Part shown: piece by piece, positions 7,008-14,547 of the stretch | Layout: each line of letters begins with the position of its first letter | Numbering within the stretch: position 1 is the first letter of the stretch | NCBI GenBank assembly: GCA_900765185.1 | Contig: CAAFQT010000266.1 | Location: 1 to 17,212, forward strand | DNA length: 17,212 nucleotides | Reading direction: 5' to 3' | Origin: an uncultured Collinsella sp. | GTDB lineage: Bacteria > Actinomycetota > Coriobacteriia > Coriobacteriales > Coriobacteriaceae | Notes under the pieces: generated by a model | The model's database searches: none | What the model was told of the DNA's origin: nothing | What the model saw: only the letters and a program-made list of their open reading frames with translations | Position numbers and translations under genes: made by a program

Positions 7008-7862
7008 ATGGGCAAAGCACTCAAGCGCTGGTGGCCGCTCTTTATGCTGCCCACGTGTCTGGCGTTTATGATCGGGTTCGTGATCCCCTTTATCCAGGGT
7101 TTCTATCTCTCGTTCTGCCAGTTTATTACCATCAACAACACGCACTTTGTCGGTATCGAGAACTACGTGCGCGCACTGTCCGATCCGCAGTTTGCCACGT
7201 CGTTCTTCTTTACCGTGGCGTTTGCCTTCCTGTCGACGGTGCTCATCAACGTGATCGCCCTCGCCATCGCGCAGGCGCTCACCCGCAAAGCGCTCAAGGG
7301 CACCAACATCTTCCGTACGATCTTCTTTATGCCTAACCTGATCGGCGGCATCGTGCTGGGCTACATCTGGCAGATTCTGATCAACTGCCTGCTCTCCAAC
7401 GTGGGCGCCCAGCTCATCGCTCTTAACTCTGCTGCTGGCTTCTGGGGCCTTATCATCCTGACCCTGTGGCAGCAGGTCGGCTACATGATGATCATCTACA
7501 TCGCTGGTCTGCAGTCCATTCCGTCCGACTACATCGAGGCCGCCAAGGTCGACGGCGCTACGGCATGGCAGACGTTTTGGAAGGTTAAGATCCCTAACCT
7601 GATGCCGACCATCACCATCTGCCTGTTCCTGTCCATCACCAACGGCTTTAAGCTGTTCGACCAGAACCTCGCCCTTACCGGCGGCGCCCCCGCGCACTCC
7701 ACCGAGATGCTCGCCCTGAACATCTACAACACGTTCTATTCGCGTGCCGGTATCGCATGGCAGGGCATTGGTCAGGCCAAGGCGGTTATCTTCTGCATCC
7801 TGGTCGTGGCCATCTCCATGATCCAGCTTAAGGCCACGAGGTCCAAGGAGGTGCAGCAGTAA
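7008..7862 (+). CDS. Sugar ABC transporter permease, MalF/UgpA type
   Basis: A 284-residue inner-membrane permease of the carbohydrate CUT1 type. Several hydrophobic helices are visible, beginning at about residues 10-30 and 64-90. The cytoplasmic coupling loop EAAKVDGATAWQTFWKVKIP (177-196) is the EAA motif that docks on the ATPase. It lacks the long periplasmic insertion of enterobacterial MalF, as is usual in Gram-positive homologues. GAAAGGA precedes the ATG by 9 nt. The stop overlaps the next start (TAATG), so translation of the two permeases is probably coupled. Confidence 0.92.
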   Translation: MGKALKRWWPLFMLPTCLAFMIGFVIPFIQGFYLSFCQFITINNTHFVGIENYVRALSDPQFATSFFFTVAFAFLSTVLINVIALAIAQALTRKALKGTNIFRTIFFMPNLIGGIVLGYIWQILINCLLSNVGAQLIALNSAAGFWGLIILTLWQQVGYMMIIYIAGLQSIPSDYIEAAKVDGATAWQTFWKVKIPNLMPTITICLFLSITNGFKLFDQNLALTGGAPAHSTEMLALNIYNTFYSRAGIAWQGIGQAKAVIFCILVVAISMIQLKATRSKEVQQ

Positions 7863-8701
7863 TGAAACGCGATAAGGTTATCAACCGCGCGCTCTCGATT
7901 TTCTTTACGATCCTGTCGCTCGCGTGGATCTACCCCGTGTTCATGATTGCGCTTAATTCTTTTAAGAAAGCGACCGCAATCAGCACCACCACGGCATTCG
8001 ATCTGCTCACGCCCGAGACGTTCAACGGCCTCGCAAACTACATGCACGCCCTTAACGAGCAGGGCTTTGCCTCGGCATTTATGTACTCGCTCATCATCAC
8101 GGTCACGTCGGTCGTGCTGATCTTGGTGTGCTGCTCCATGTGCGCTTGGTACGTGGTTCGTGTCAACAACAAGATCTCGAACTTCTTCTATTACCTGTTC
8201 GTGTTCTCGATGGTCGTGCCGTTCCAGATGCTCATGTTCACGCTGTCCAATTTGGCGGACCGCATCGGCTTTAACACGCCGTTCAACATCTGCTTTATCT
8301 ATCTGGGCTTTGGCGCGGGCCTGGCGGTCTTTATGTTCGCCGGTTTTGTAAAGAACATCCCGCTCGAGATCGAGGAGGCGGCCATGATTGATGGCTGCAA
8401 CCCGGTCCAGGTGTTCTTTAAGATCGTCCTTCCCATCATGAAGCCCACCTATCTTTCGGTCGGCATCCTCGAGACCATGTGGGTCTGGAACGACTATCTG
8501 CTGCCCTACCTTACGCTCGACTCCACCAAGTACAAGACCATTCCTATCTTGATCCAGTACTTCCGCGGCGGCTACGGCCACGTCGAGCTCGGTCCCATGA
8601 TGGCCTGCATCATGATGGTCGTTATCCCCATCGTTATCATGTACATCCTCTGTCAGAAGTACATCATCGACGGCGTGGTGGCAGGTGCCGTCAAGGGCTA
8701 A
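7862..8701 (+). CDS. Sugar ABC transporter permease, MalG/UgpE type
   Basis: A 279-residue partner permease that would form the transmembrane heterodimer with the preceding gene product. The EAA loop EEAAMIDGCNPVQVFFKIVLP (171-191) is clear, and the protein ends with the short basic/hydrophobic tail usual for MalG-type subunits. The start overlaps the previous stop by one base, and AAGGAGG in the end of the upstream gene serves as the ribosome site. It is followed by a 68-bp gap and then the ATPase gene. Substrate is not readable from the permease. Confidence 0.92.
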   Translation: MKRDKVINRALSIFFTILSLAWIYPVFMIALNSFKKATAISTTTAFDLLTPETFNGLANYMHALNEQGFASAFMYSLIITVTSVVLILVCCSMCAWYVVRVNNKISNFFYYLFVFSMVVPFQMLMFTLSNLADRIGFNTPFNICFIYLGFGAGLAVFMFAGFVKNIPLEIEEAAMIDGCNPVQVFFKIVLPIMKPTYLSVGILETMWVWNDYLLPYLTLDSTKYKTIPILIQYFRGGYGHVELGPMMACIMMVVIPIVIMYILCQKYIIDGVVAGAVKG

Positions 8702-8769
8702 TGCCGTAACTGTTTTGCAAGTTTCTGCGGAGCCCCTCAGCGCGGCGCCGCATATCGAAAGGTAGAGAC

Positions 8770-9969
8770 ATGGCCGAGATCGTTCTCAAACATGTTCAGA
8801 AGGTGTATCCCAACAACGAGTCAAAAAAGAAAGGCTTCTTTGGCAAAAAGAAGAAGACCGAGGAGAAGAAGCACAACCTCAAGGTTACCGAGGACGGTGT
8901 GCTCGCTGTAGAGGACTTCAACCTCACCGTTCACGACCAGGAGTTCGTCGTCCTCGTTGGCCCCTCTGGCTGCGGTAAGTCCACGACGATGCGCATGGTC
9001 GCCGGCCTGGAGGACATTACCTCGGGCGATGTGCTCATCGACGGCAAGCGTGTCAACGACGTGGCGCCCAAGGACCGCGACATCGCCATGGTGTTCCAGA
9101 GCTACGCTCTGTACCCCAATATGACGGTGTACGAGAACATGGCATTTACGCTCGAGCTCAAGAAGGTTCCCAAGGACGAGATCGACCGCAAGGTTCGCTC
9201 TGCTGCCGAGATTCTGGGCATTACCGAGTACCTCGACCGTAAGCCCAAGGCGCTCTCCGGCGGCCAGCGCCAGCGTGTCGCTATCGGCCGCGCCATCGTG
9301 CGTGACCCCAAGGTCTTCCTGATGGACGAGCCGCTGTCCAACCTGGACGCCAAGCTTCGTAACCAGATGCGTGCCGAGCTCATTAAGCTGCGCCACGAGA
9401 TCAAGGGCACGTTCATTTATGTTACTCACGACCAGACCGAGGCTATGACCCTCGGTGACCGTATCGTGGTCATGAAGGACGGCGTTGTCCAGCAGATCGC
9501 CACGCCGCAGGAGGTCTTCAACCATCCCGCGAACATCTTCGTCGCCGGCTTCATCGGCGTGCCGCAGATGAACTTCTTCGATGCCCAGCTGGTGCGCTCG
9601 GGCAACGGCTTTACCGTCAAGACCGAGGATATGAACGTGGCGCTCGCCCCCGAGACTTGCGCTCAGCTTGCCCTCAACTGGGACGGCGGCGACGTGAAGG
9701 AGATTACTGCCGGCGTGCGTCCCGAGCAGATCCTGCTTGCCGACAAGGGCGAGGAGGGCGCGCTCCAGGGTACCGTCGAGGTGACCGAGCTCATGGGCTC
9801 GACCGAGCATGTCCACGTGACCGCTCCCGACGGCCAGTTTGTCCTGATTATCCCCGTCGTCGACCTCGAGGCCAAGGGCGCGCTCAAGGCTGGCGACACC
9901 ATCTGGTTCAAGTTCGAGAAGAACGCGACCCACCTCTTCGATAAGGTCTCTGGCAAGAACCTTATCTAG
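8770..9969 (+). CDS. Sugar ABC transporter ATPase, MsmX/UgpC/MalK type, with Lys-rich insertion
   Basis: A 399-residue ATPase that powers the CUT1 importer. Motifs in order are Walker A GPSGCGKST (64-72), Q-loop Gln110 in VFQSYALYPNM, signature LSGGQRQR (162-169), Walker B VFLMDEP (183-189) with the catalytic Glu187, and switch His220. A C-terminal TOBE/OB regulatory domain runs from about 240 to the end. MsmX-type proteins usually pass from KVYPN directly into the strand before Walker A. Here about 28 extra residues (16-44) contain runs of lysine (KKKGFFGKKKKTEEKK). All catalytic parts are intact. The ribosome site GAAAGG lies upstream of the ATG. MsmX-like ATPases often serve several importers, so this one may do so too. 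It is last in the operon. Confidence 0.93.
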   Translation: MAEIVLKHVQKVYPNNESKKKGFFGKKKKTEEKKHNLKVTEDGVLAVEDFNLTVHDQEFVVLVGPSGCGKSTTMRMVAGLEDITSGDVLIDGKRVNDVAPKDRDIAMVFQSYALYPNMTVYENMAFTLELKKVPKDEIDRKVRSAAEILGITEYLDRKPKALSGGQRQRVAIGRAIVRDPKVFLMDEPLSNLDAKLRNQMRAELIKLRHEIKGTFIYVTHDQTEAMTLGDRIVVMKDGVVQQIATPQEVFNHPANIFVAGFIGVPQMNFFDAQLVRSGNGFTVKTEDMNVALAPETCAQLALNWDGGDVKEITAGVRPEQILLADKGEEGALQGTVEVTELMGSTEHVHVTAPDGQFVLIIPVVDLEAKGALKAGDTIWFKFEKNATHLFDKVSGKNLI

Positions 9970-10037
9970 GCCCGGTGCATCCAGGCCCTTCCTTTGGGCG
10001 ACTGCGGTATTGCCATCCTTTTGCCGCGGTCACATAT

Positions 10038-10083
10038 AAGGCTCCCCTCCCGTCCACTGGGCGAGAGGGGAGCCTTTCTTTGT
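10038..10083 (+). terminator. Terminator of the ABC operon
   Basis: Twelve-bp arms AAGGCTCCCCTC (10038-10049) and the complement (10065-10076) are followed by TTCTTTGTGTT. This is a conventional rho-independent terminator about 70 bp after the ATPase stop. Confidence 0.9.
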
Positions 10084-10108
10084 GTTGGGGCTGTCTGACC
10101 GGTCGTTT

Positions 10109-10165
10109 GTCTCGATCTGTAACGGGTGAGGCTGATTTCGGACGTTAGATGTTACAGATCGAGAC
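10109..10165. repeat. 57-bp inverted-repeat unit 1 of 3
   Basis: GTCTCGATCTGTAAC (10109-10123) and its perfect complement (10151-10165) are separated by exactly 27 nt. It is the best preserved of the three units. No T-tract follows in either direction and it lies beyond the ABC operon terminator. Confidence 0.95.
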
Positions 10166-10188
10166 GGTTCCGCTGAGCTAACCATTTC

Positions 10189-10245
10189 ATCTAAATCTGT
10201 AACACCAAAGGTGAATTTCAGCTGCTAGATGTTACAGATCGAGAT
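10189..10245. repeat. 57-bp inverted-repeat unit 2 of 3
   Basis: The left arm ATCTAAATCTGTAAC (10189-10203) is degenerate at two bases; the right arm GTTACAGATCGAGAT (10231-10245) is conserved. The spacer is again 27 nt. The unit begins 80 bp after unit 1, and its spacer ends in CTAGAT where unit 1 ends in TTAGAT. Confidence 0.93.
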
Positions 10246-10269
10246 AAACCCAAGGGGAGGGGCCGGTAT

Positions 10270-10326
10270 GTCTCAATCTGTAACAGCTGGGACCGTTTTT
10301 ACCGAGTAGTTGTTACAGATCGAGAT
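10270..10326. repeat. 57-bp inverted-repeat unit 3 of 3
   Basis: GTCTCAATCTGTAAC (10270-10284) and GTTACAGATCGAGAT (10312-10326) enclose 27 nt. The unit begins 81 bp after unit 2. All three units share the inner arm ends ATCTGTAAC/GTTACAGAT without change, and the spacer keeps TTT at positions 13-15. Besides the array and the two terminators I see nothing else in 9970-10425. Confidence 0.93.
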
Positions 10327-10365
10327 TGTTTGGCCGAGTTGGGTCGCAGAGTAACGTGCGGGCAC

Positions 10366-10397
10366 AAAAACGGAGCCGTGTTGCCACGACTCCGTTT
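10366..10397 (-). terminator. Terminator of the phosphorylase gene
   Basis: Thirteen-bp arms (10368-10380 and 10385-10397, one mismatch) with loop TTGC are followed on the minus strand by TTTTTGTG. It faces the ABC terminator across the repeat array. Confidence 0.85.
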
Positions 10398-10425
10398 CTC
10401 AAGAGGATGGGTAAGGGAAGCGAAA

Positions 10426-12693
10426 TTAGCTCAGGTGCCAAATCTCGTCGTTGTACTGGGAGATCGTGCGGTCAGACGAGAAGGTGCCGGCGTTGGCGAT
10501 ATTGATGAGCGTCTTGCGCATCCAGGCGTCCTGGTCCTCGTAGTCGGCCAACACGCGCTCCTTGGTCTGGATGTACTCCTCGATGTCGAGCAGGGCCATA
10601 AACCAGTCCTTGCCCTTAATGTCATCGTGCAGGCGCTGCAGGCGCTCGACGTTGCCGGTCGCCATAAAGGCCGGGTTGGTGATGAAGTCCACCAGCAGTT
10701 TAATGCCGGGCTTGCGGTAGAGCACACCGGCGTCATAGGTGCCGTCGGCATAGAGCTGCTCGACCTGTTTGGACGAGGCACCAAAGGTATAGATATTCTC
10801 GTCGCCCACGAGCTCGGCAATCTCCACGTTGGCGCCGTCGAGCGTGCACAGGGTTAGGGCGCCGTTGAGCATGAACTTCATGTTGGAGGTGCCGCTCGCC
10901 TCCTTGGAGGCCAGGCTGATCTGCTCGGAGATATCAGCGGCGGGGATCACGCGCTCGGCGGCGGTGACGTTGTAGTTTTCGATCATGACGACCTGCAGGT
11001 AGGGAGCCACGTCGGGGTCGTTTGCAATCCACTGCGACAGCGTCAAGATCAGATGGATGATGTCCTGCGCGATAGTGTAGGCAGGCGCCGCCTTGCCGCC
11101 AAAGATGATGGTGACAGGGTGCTTAGGTCTGTTGCCGTTCTTGATATCGAGGTACTTCCAGATGATGTAGAGCGCGAGCATCTGCTGACGCTTGTACTCG
11201 TGGATGCGCTTGACCTGGACGTCGATGATGGCGTTGGAGGGAATGGTCACGCCCTGCTCGAGCGCCATGAACTGGCGCATGATGGCCTTGGCTTCGACCT
11301 TGGTGGCGGCCAGGCGCTCAAGAACGTCCTTGTCGTCGGCGAACTTGGCGAGTTTGCTCAGATCGCCGGTGCTGCGCCAGTCGGTGCCGATCACATCGTC
11401 GAGCAGGCTGGCGAGCGCGGGGTTGGCCCCATGAATCCAGCGGCGGAAGGTGATGCCGTTGGTCTTGTTGGAGAACTTCTCGGGATAGATCTCGTAGAAC
11501 GGATGAAGCTCGGTGTCCTCCAGGATCTTGGTGTGGAGGGCGGCTACGCCGTTGATGGAGAAGCCAAAGTGGATGTCCATGTGGGCCATGTGGACGGTGT
11601 CGTGCTCGTCGATGATGGCGACGCGCGGGTCATCGTGCTCGGCCTTCGCGATCTCATCGAGCTTGACGATAATGTCGGCGATGGCAGGGGAGACCTTCTG
11701 CAGGCTGGTGAGCGGCCACTTCTCGAGCGCCTCGGCAAGAATCGTGTGGTTAGTGTAGGCGACCATGGAGCGTACGATGGTAACGGCCTCGTCAAACTCG
11801 ATGTCGTGCTCGGTGGTGAGCAGGCGAATGAGCTCGGGGATGACCATGGTGGGGTGCGTGTCGTTGATCTGGACAACGGCGTAGTCGGCCAGATCGTGCA
11901 GGTTGCTGCCGCGCTCGATGGCCTCGTCGATCAGGAGCTGGGCGGCGTTGCTTACCATGAAGTATTCCTGGTAGATGCGAAGTAGGCGGCCCTGCTCGTC
12001 GGAATCGTCGGGGTAGAGGAACAAGGTGAGGTTCTTGGCGATCTCGGTCTTGTCGAAGTCGATGGAGCTGCCGGGGACCAGGCCGTCGTCGACGCTCGCC
12101 AGGTCGAACAGGCGCAGGCGGTTCTTGGTGGACTGGCCGTAACCGGGCACATCGATGTTGACGAGCTTGGAGGTAACGGCAAAATCGCCGAACTCGACGG
12201 TGTAGGAGTGGTCATCGTCGACTAGGATGTCCTGCTCACCGAGCCACTCGTCGGGGACGGCCTTCTGCTGGTTGTCGACAAAGCGCTGACGGAACAGACC
12301 GTAGTGATAGTTGAGGCCCACGCCATCGCCGGTCAAGCCCAGCGTGGCGATGGAATCCAGGAAGCATGCGGCCAAGCGGCCCAGGCCGCCGTTGCCGAGT
12401 GACGGCTCGACCTCGAATTCCTCGATTTTGTTGAGGTCGTGGCCTGCGGCGGTGAGCTGGTCCTTAACCTCGTCGTAGATGCCGAGGTCGATCATGTTGT
12501 TGATGAGCAGCTTGCCGATCAAAAATTCGGCGGAAATGTAATAGAGCTTTTTCTTGCCGTTGTTGAGCGGGCGGGCGGCGGAGCGCTCCTGCACGAGTTT
12601 GACCAGTAGCTTGTAAATGCGACGGTCGTCGAGCTGCTCGAGCGAGGTGCCAAAAGACTGCTCGGCGAGTTCCATGAGGTTAATTTGGGGCAT
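10426..12693 (-). CDS. glgP: Glycogen/maltodextrin phosphorylase (GT35)
   Basis: A 755-residue pyridoxal-phosphate enzyme that releases glucose-1-phosphate from alpha-1,4-glucan ends. Family landmarks are EPSLGNGGLGRLAACF early, the middle QINDTHPTMVIPEL block, RIHEYKRQ, and the cofactor site EASGTSNMKFMLNGALTLCT, whose lysine is about residue 606. An in-frame ATG at 12720 would add nine residues, but AGGAG lies 5 nt before the ATG at 12693, so that start is chosen. The length is slightly below the roughly 800 residues of enterobacterial GlgP/MalP. It follows malQ on the same strand with a 128-bp gap containing a hairpin, so the two are probably co-transcribed or partly attenuated. Glycogen and maltodextrin specificity cannot be told apart here; the malQ and importer context favours maltodextrin degradation. 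Confidence 0.93.
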   Translation of the reverse strand: MPQINLMELAEQSFGTSLEQLDDRRIYKLLVKLVQERSAARPLNNGKKKLYYISAEFLIGKLLINNMIDLGIYDEVKDQLTAAGHDLNKIEEFEVEPSLGNGGLGRLAACFLDSIATLGLTGDGVGLNYHYGLFRQRFVDNQQKAVPDEWLGEQDILVDDDHSYTVEFGDFAVTSKLVNIDVPGYGQSTKNRLRLFDLASVDDGLVPGSSIDFDKTEIAKNLTLFLYPDDSDEQGRLLRIYQEYFMVSNAAQLLIDEAIERGSNLHDLADYAVVQINDTHPTMVIPELIRLLTTEHDIEFDEAVTIVRSMVAYTNHTILAEALEKWPLTSLQKVSPAIADIIVKLDEIAKAEHDDPRVAIIDEHDTVHMAHMDIHFGFSINGVAALHTKILEDTELHPFYEIYPEKFSNKTNGITFRRWIHGANPALASLLDDVIGTDWRSTGDLSKLAKFADDKDVLERLAATKVEAKAIMRQFMALEQGVTIPSNAIIDVQVKRIHEYKRQQMLALYIIWKYLDIKNGNRPKHPVTIIFGGKAAPAYTIAQDIIHLILTLSQWIANDPDVAPYLQVVMIENYNVTAAERVIPAADISEQISLASKEASGTSNMKFMLNGALTLCTLDGANVEIAELVGDENIYTFGASSKQVEQLYADGTYDAGVLYRKPGIKLLVDFITNPAFMATGNVERLQRLHDDIKGKDWFMALLDIEEYIQTKERVLADYEDQDAWMRKTLINIANAGTFSSDRTISQYNDEIWHLS

Positions 12694-12737
12694 GTTTTCT
12701 CCTGTGATGGGTTGTTTCATGTCTGCAATTCATAAGA

Positions 12738-12775
12738 AGCCCGCGCGAGGGGATTGGGGTGGCCTCGCGCGGGAA
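12738..12775 (-). terminator. Hairpin between malQ and phosphorylase genes (attenuator or weak terminator)
   Basis: Perfect 11-bp arms CCCGCGCGAGG (12740-12750) and complement (12763-12773) enclose a 12-nt loop. On the minus strand the tail is only CTTCTTATG, a poor U-tract. Read-through into the phosphorylase gene is likely, and I see no strong promoter after it. Confidence 0.6.
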
Positions 12776-12821
12776 AAGCAAGCGCGTCCGCACGGTGGGG
12801 AGGGGTCGGGCGCGGTAGCTC

Positions 12822-14327
12822 CTATTGAGGAAGCTCGATTTCGGCTTCCGACGGGATGCGGAAGTAGGTCTCGGTCCAGTCGGTGAGTTTGTGCTCGAGC
12901 TCGCGGGTGATGGCGCCGTCGAGCATGCGCCAGGTCCAGTTGCCGCCCAGCGTGGCAGGGGTGTTGATGCGCGCCTCGTTGCCCAAGTTGAGCAGATCCT
13001 GCATGGTGTAGATGCACGTGTCGCTCACGCTGGCGGCGATGGTGCGATTGAGTGCATCTGCCATGGGTTCGCCGGCCTGCTGATGGGTGTACAGGGCTGC
13101 CTGCTCACGCTGACGCGGGGTGGCCGTTCCCTCAAACCAACCGCGCGCCGTCTCGTTGTCGTGGGTGCCCACATAGGCGACGGTGTTGGCGATGTAGTTA
13201 TGCGGCAGGTAGTACGAGTTGGTGCCCTCAAAGGCAAACTGCAGGATCTTCATGCCGGGGAAGCCCGAGTTGTCGCGCATGTCGATGACGCCGGGGGTGA
13301 GGAAGCCCAGGTCCTCGGCGATGATGGGCAGCGTGCCGAGCTTTTCCTCGAGCGTCTTGAAGAACTTGAGGCCGGGACCCTGCGTCCACGAACCGTAGGA
13401 CGAATCGGGTGAGGAGAACGGCACCTCCCAATAGGCCTCGAAGCCGCGGAAGTGATCCAGGCGGATGACGTCGTACATGTCGAGGGCGGCGCGAATGCGG
13501 CCCTCCCACCAGGAGAAGCCGTCGGACTCCATGGCGTCCCAGTCGTAGATGGGGTTGCCCCAGTACTGGCCGGTGGCCGAGAACTGGTCGGGCGGCGTGC
13601 CGGCGACGCTCACCGGATTGCCGGCGGCGTCGATCTTAAAGAGCTCAGGTGTCGCCCACATCTCGACGGAGTCACGCGAGACATAGATGGGCAGGTCGCC
13701 GATGATGAGAATGTCGCGCTCGTTGGCATAGGCCTTGAGGCGGCTCCACTGGCGATCGAAAAAGTACTGCGTCATCTGGTGGTAGAGCATATGCGCCGGA
13801 TGGTCGGCGCAGACCTTGGCGGAAGCCTCGCCGCGGGTGCGGAGCTCCGCGGGCCACTCCCAAAACGCCTTGAGACCGCACTCCTCTTTGACGGTCATGA
13901 ACTCACAGTAGGGGATGAGCCAGTCCTCGTTGGCCTGGATAAAGTCATCGAAATCGGCCGGCTTGTCGGCAGCAAAGCGCTCAGCGGCTCGGTCGAGAAT
14001 CTGACGGCGGCCGCCAAAGATAGCACCGTAGTCGACATTGCTGGGGTCGGATCCCAGATACACGCCATCGATATCGCGCTGCTCCAGATACCCTGCCTCG
14101 ATAAGCTCGGCAAAGTCGATAAAGTTGGGGTTGCCTGCGCGGGCCGAGAACGACTGATAGGGCGAATCGCCATAGCTGGTCGTCGTAAGGGGCAGAATCT
14201 GCCAGTAATGTTGTTTGCACGAGGCGAGAAAATCGACGAAGTCGTAGGCATTCCAACCAAAGCCGCCGATTCCGTATGGTCCGGGCAGAGATGAGACGGG
14301 CATGAGGACGCCGCTTGCACGCTCCAT
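12822..14327 (-). CDS. malQ: 4-alpha-glucanotransferase (amylomaltase, GH77)
   Basis: A 501-residue cytosolic enzyme that transfers alpha-1,4-glucan segments between maltodextrins and releases glucose, feeding longer chains to the phosphorylase. Visible GH77 motifs are the N-terminal SGVLMPVSSLPGPYGIG, GDLPIYVS, the nucleophile in DVIRLDHFRG (Asp291), the acid/base in IIAEDLG (Glu338) and the transition-state Asp390 in VGTHDNET. Upstream in-frame TTG (14342) and GTG (14339) exist. The ATG at 14327 has GGTGAG 7 nt before it and gives the usual family N-terminus, so it is preferred. The bacterial short type lacks the extra N-terminal domains of E. coli MalQ. An operator-like palindrome lies between the -35 and -10 of its promoter. 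Confidence 0.93.
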   Translation of the reverse strand: MERASGVLMPVSSLPGPYGIGGFGWNAYDFVDFLASCKQHYWQILPLTTTSYGDSPYQSFSARAGNPNFIDFAELIEAGYLEQRDIDGVYLGSDPSNVDYGAIFGGRRQILDRAAERFAADKPADFDDFIQANEDWLIPYCEFMTVKEECGLKAFWEWPAELRTRGEASAKVCADHPAHMLYHQMTQYFFDRQWSRLKAYANERDILIIGDLPIYVSRDSVEMWATPELFKIDAAGNPVSVAGTPPDQFSATGQYWGNPIYDWDAMESDGFSWWEGRIRAALDMYDVIRLDHFRGFEAYWEVPFSSPDSSYGSWTQGPGLKFFKTLEEKLGTLPIIAEDLGFLTPGVIDMRDNSGFPGMKILQFAFEGTNSYYLPHNYIANTVAYVGTHDNETARGWFEGTATPRQREQAALYTHQQAGEPMADALNRTIAASVSDTCIYTMQDLLNLGNEARINTPATLGGNWTWRMLDGAITRELEHKLTDWTETYFRIPSEAEIELPQ

Positions 14328-14412
14328 GAATGCGCTCACCAACCTTCTTGTTGTGGGGTCGGCCTGCCGATGGGTGTGCAGTCCGCCTCCGATGTTCTGA
14401 TTCGATACGCCT

Positions 14413-14442
14413 ATTGTAAAACATGTTGTTTAAACATGTACA
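14413..14442 (-). promoter_or_regulatory. malQ promoter with an operator-like palindrome in its spacer
   Basis: On the minus strand TGTACA (14437-14442) and TACAAT (14413-14418) are 18 bp apart. The spacer holds the GTTTAAAC core (14428-14435). The wider repeat ACATGTT-GTTTA-AACATGT spans 14421-14439. The 12-mer at 14426-14437, TTGTTTAAACAT, matches the shared motif at 11 of 12. A repressor here would cover the polymerase site. Confidence 0.55.
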
Positions 14443-14489
14443 GGCAAGATAAAAAAGTTGGTCGATTTTCGGCGAATGGTTACATGCCA

Positions 14490-14525
14490 TGAAAAAGCCC
14501 CGACCTCACAACGTGAGATCGGGGC
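14490..14525 (-). terminator. Terminator of galE
   Basis: GCCCCGA...TCGGGGC (14497-14503 and 14519-14525), with an inner CTCAC/GTGAG stem, is followed on the minus strand by TTTTT. It separates galE from malQ. Confidence 0.9.
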
Positions 14526-14547
14526 AAGAGCGGTATGTAGGTTTTTG

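Noticed and set aside
8821..9933. A 370-codon antisense frame opposite the ABC ATPase gene
   Set aside because: The ATPase has every catalytic motif in the plus frame. The antisense product is an Asp/His/Leu-rich shadow with no family features.
10109..10326. The triple repeat array as a CRISPR
   Set aside because: The repeated pieces are long inverted arms flanking a same-length loop, not direct repeats of 25-40 bp with unique spacers, and there are only three units and no cas genes.
10109..10326. The 57-bp units as integron attC sites
   Set aside because: The size is similar and GTTAC/GTAAC resemble core-site ends, but these lie at the inner, not outer, ends of the arms. The GTTRRRY pattern is not met (GTTACAG), and no gene cassettes lie between units.
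11053..11985. A 310-codon antisense frame opposite the phosphorylase gene
   Set aside because: It is a GC-rich shadow of a well-conserved enzyme with no ribosome site or motif of its own.
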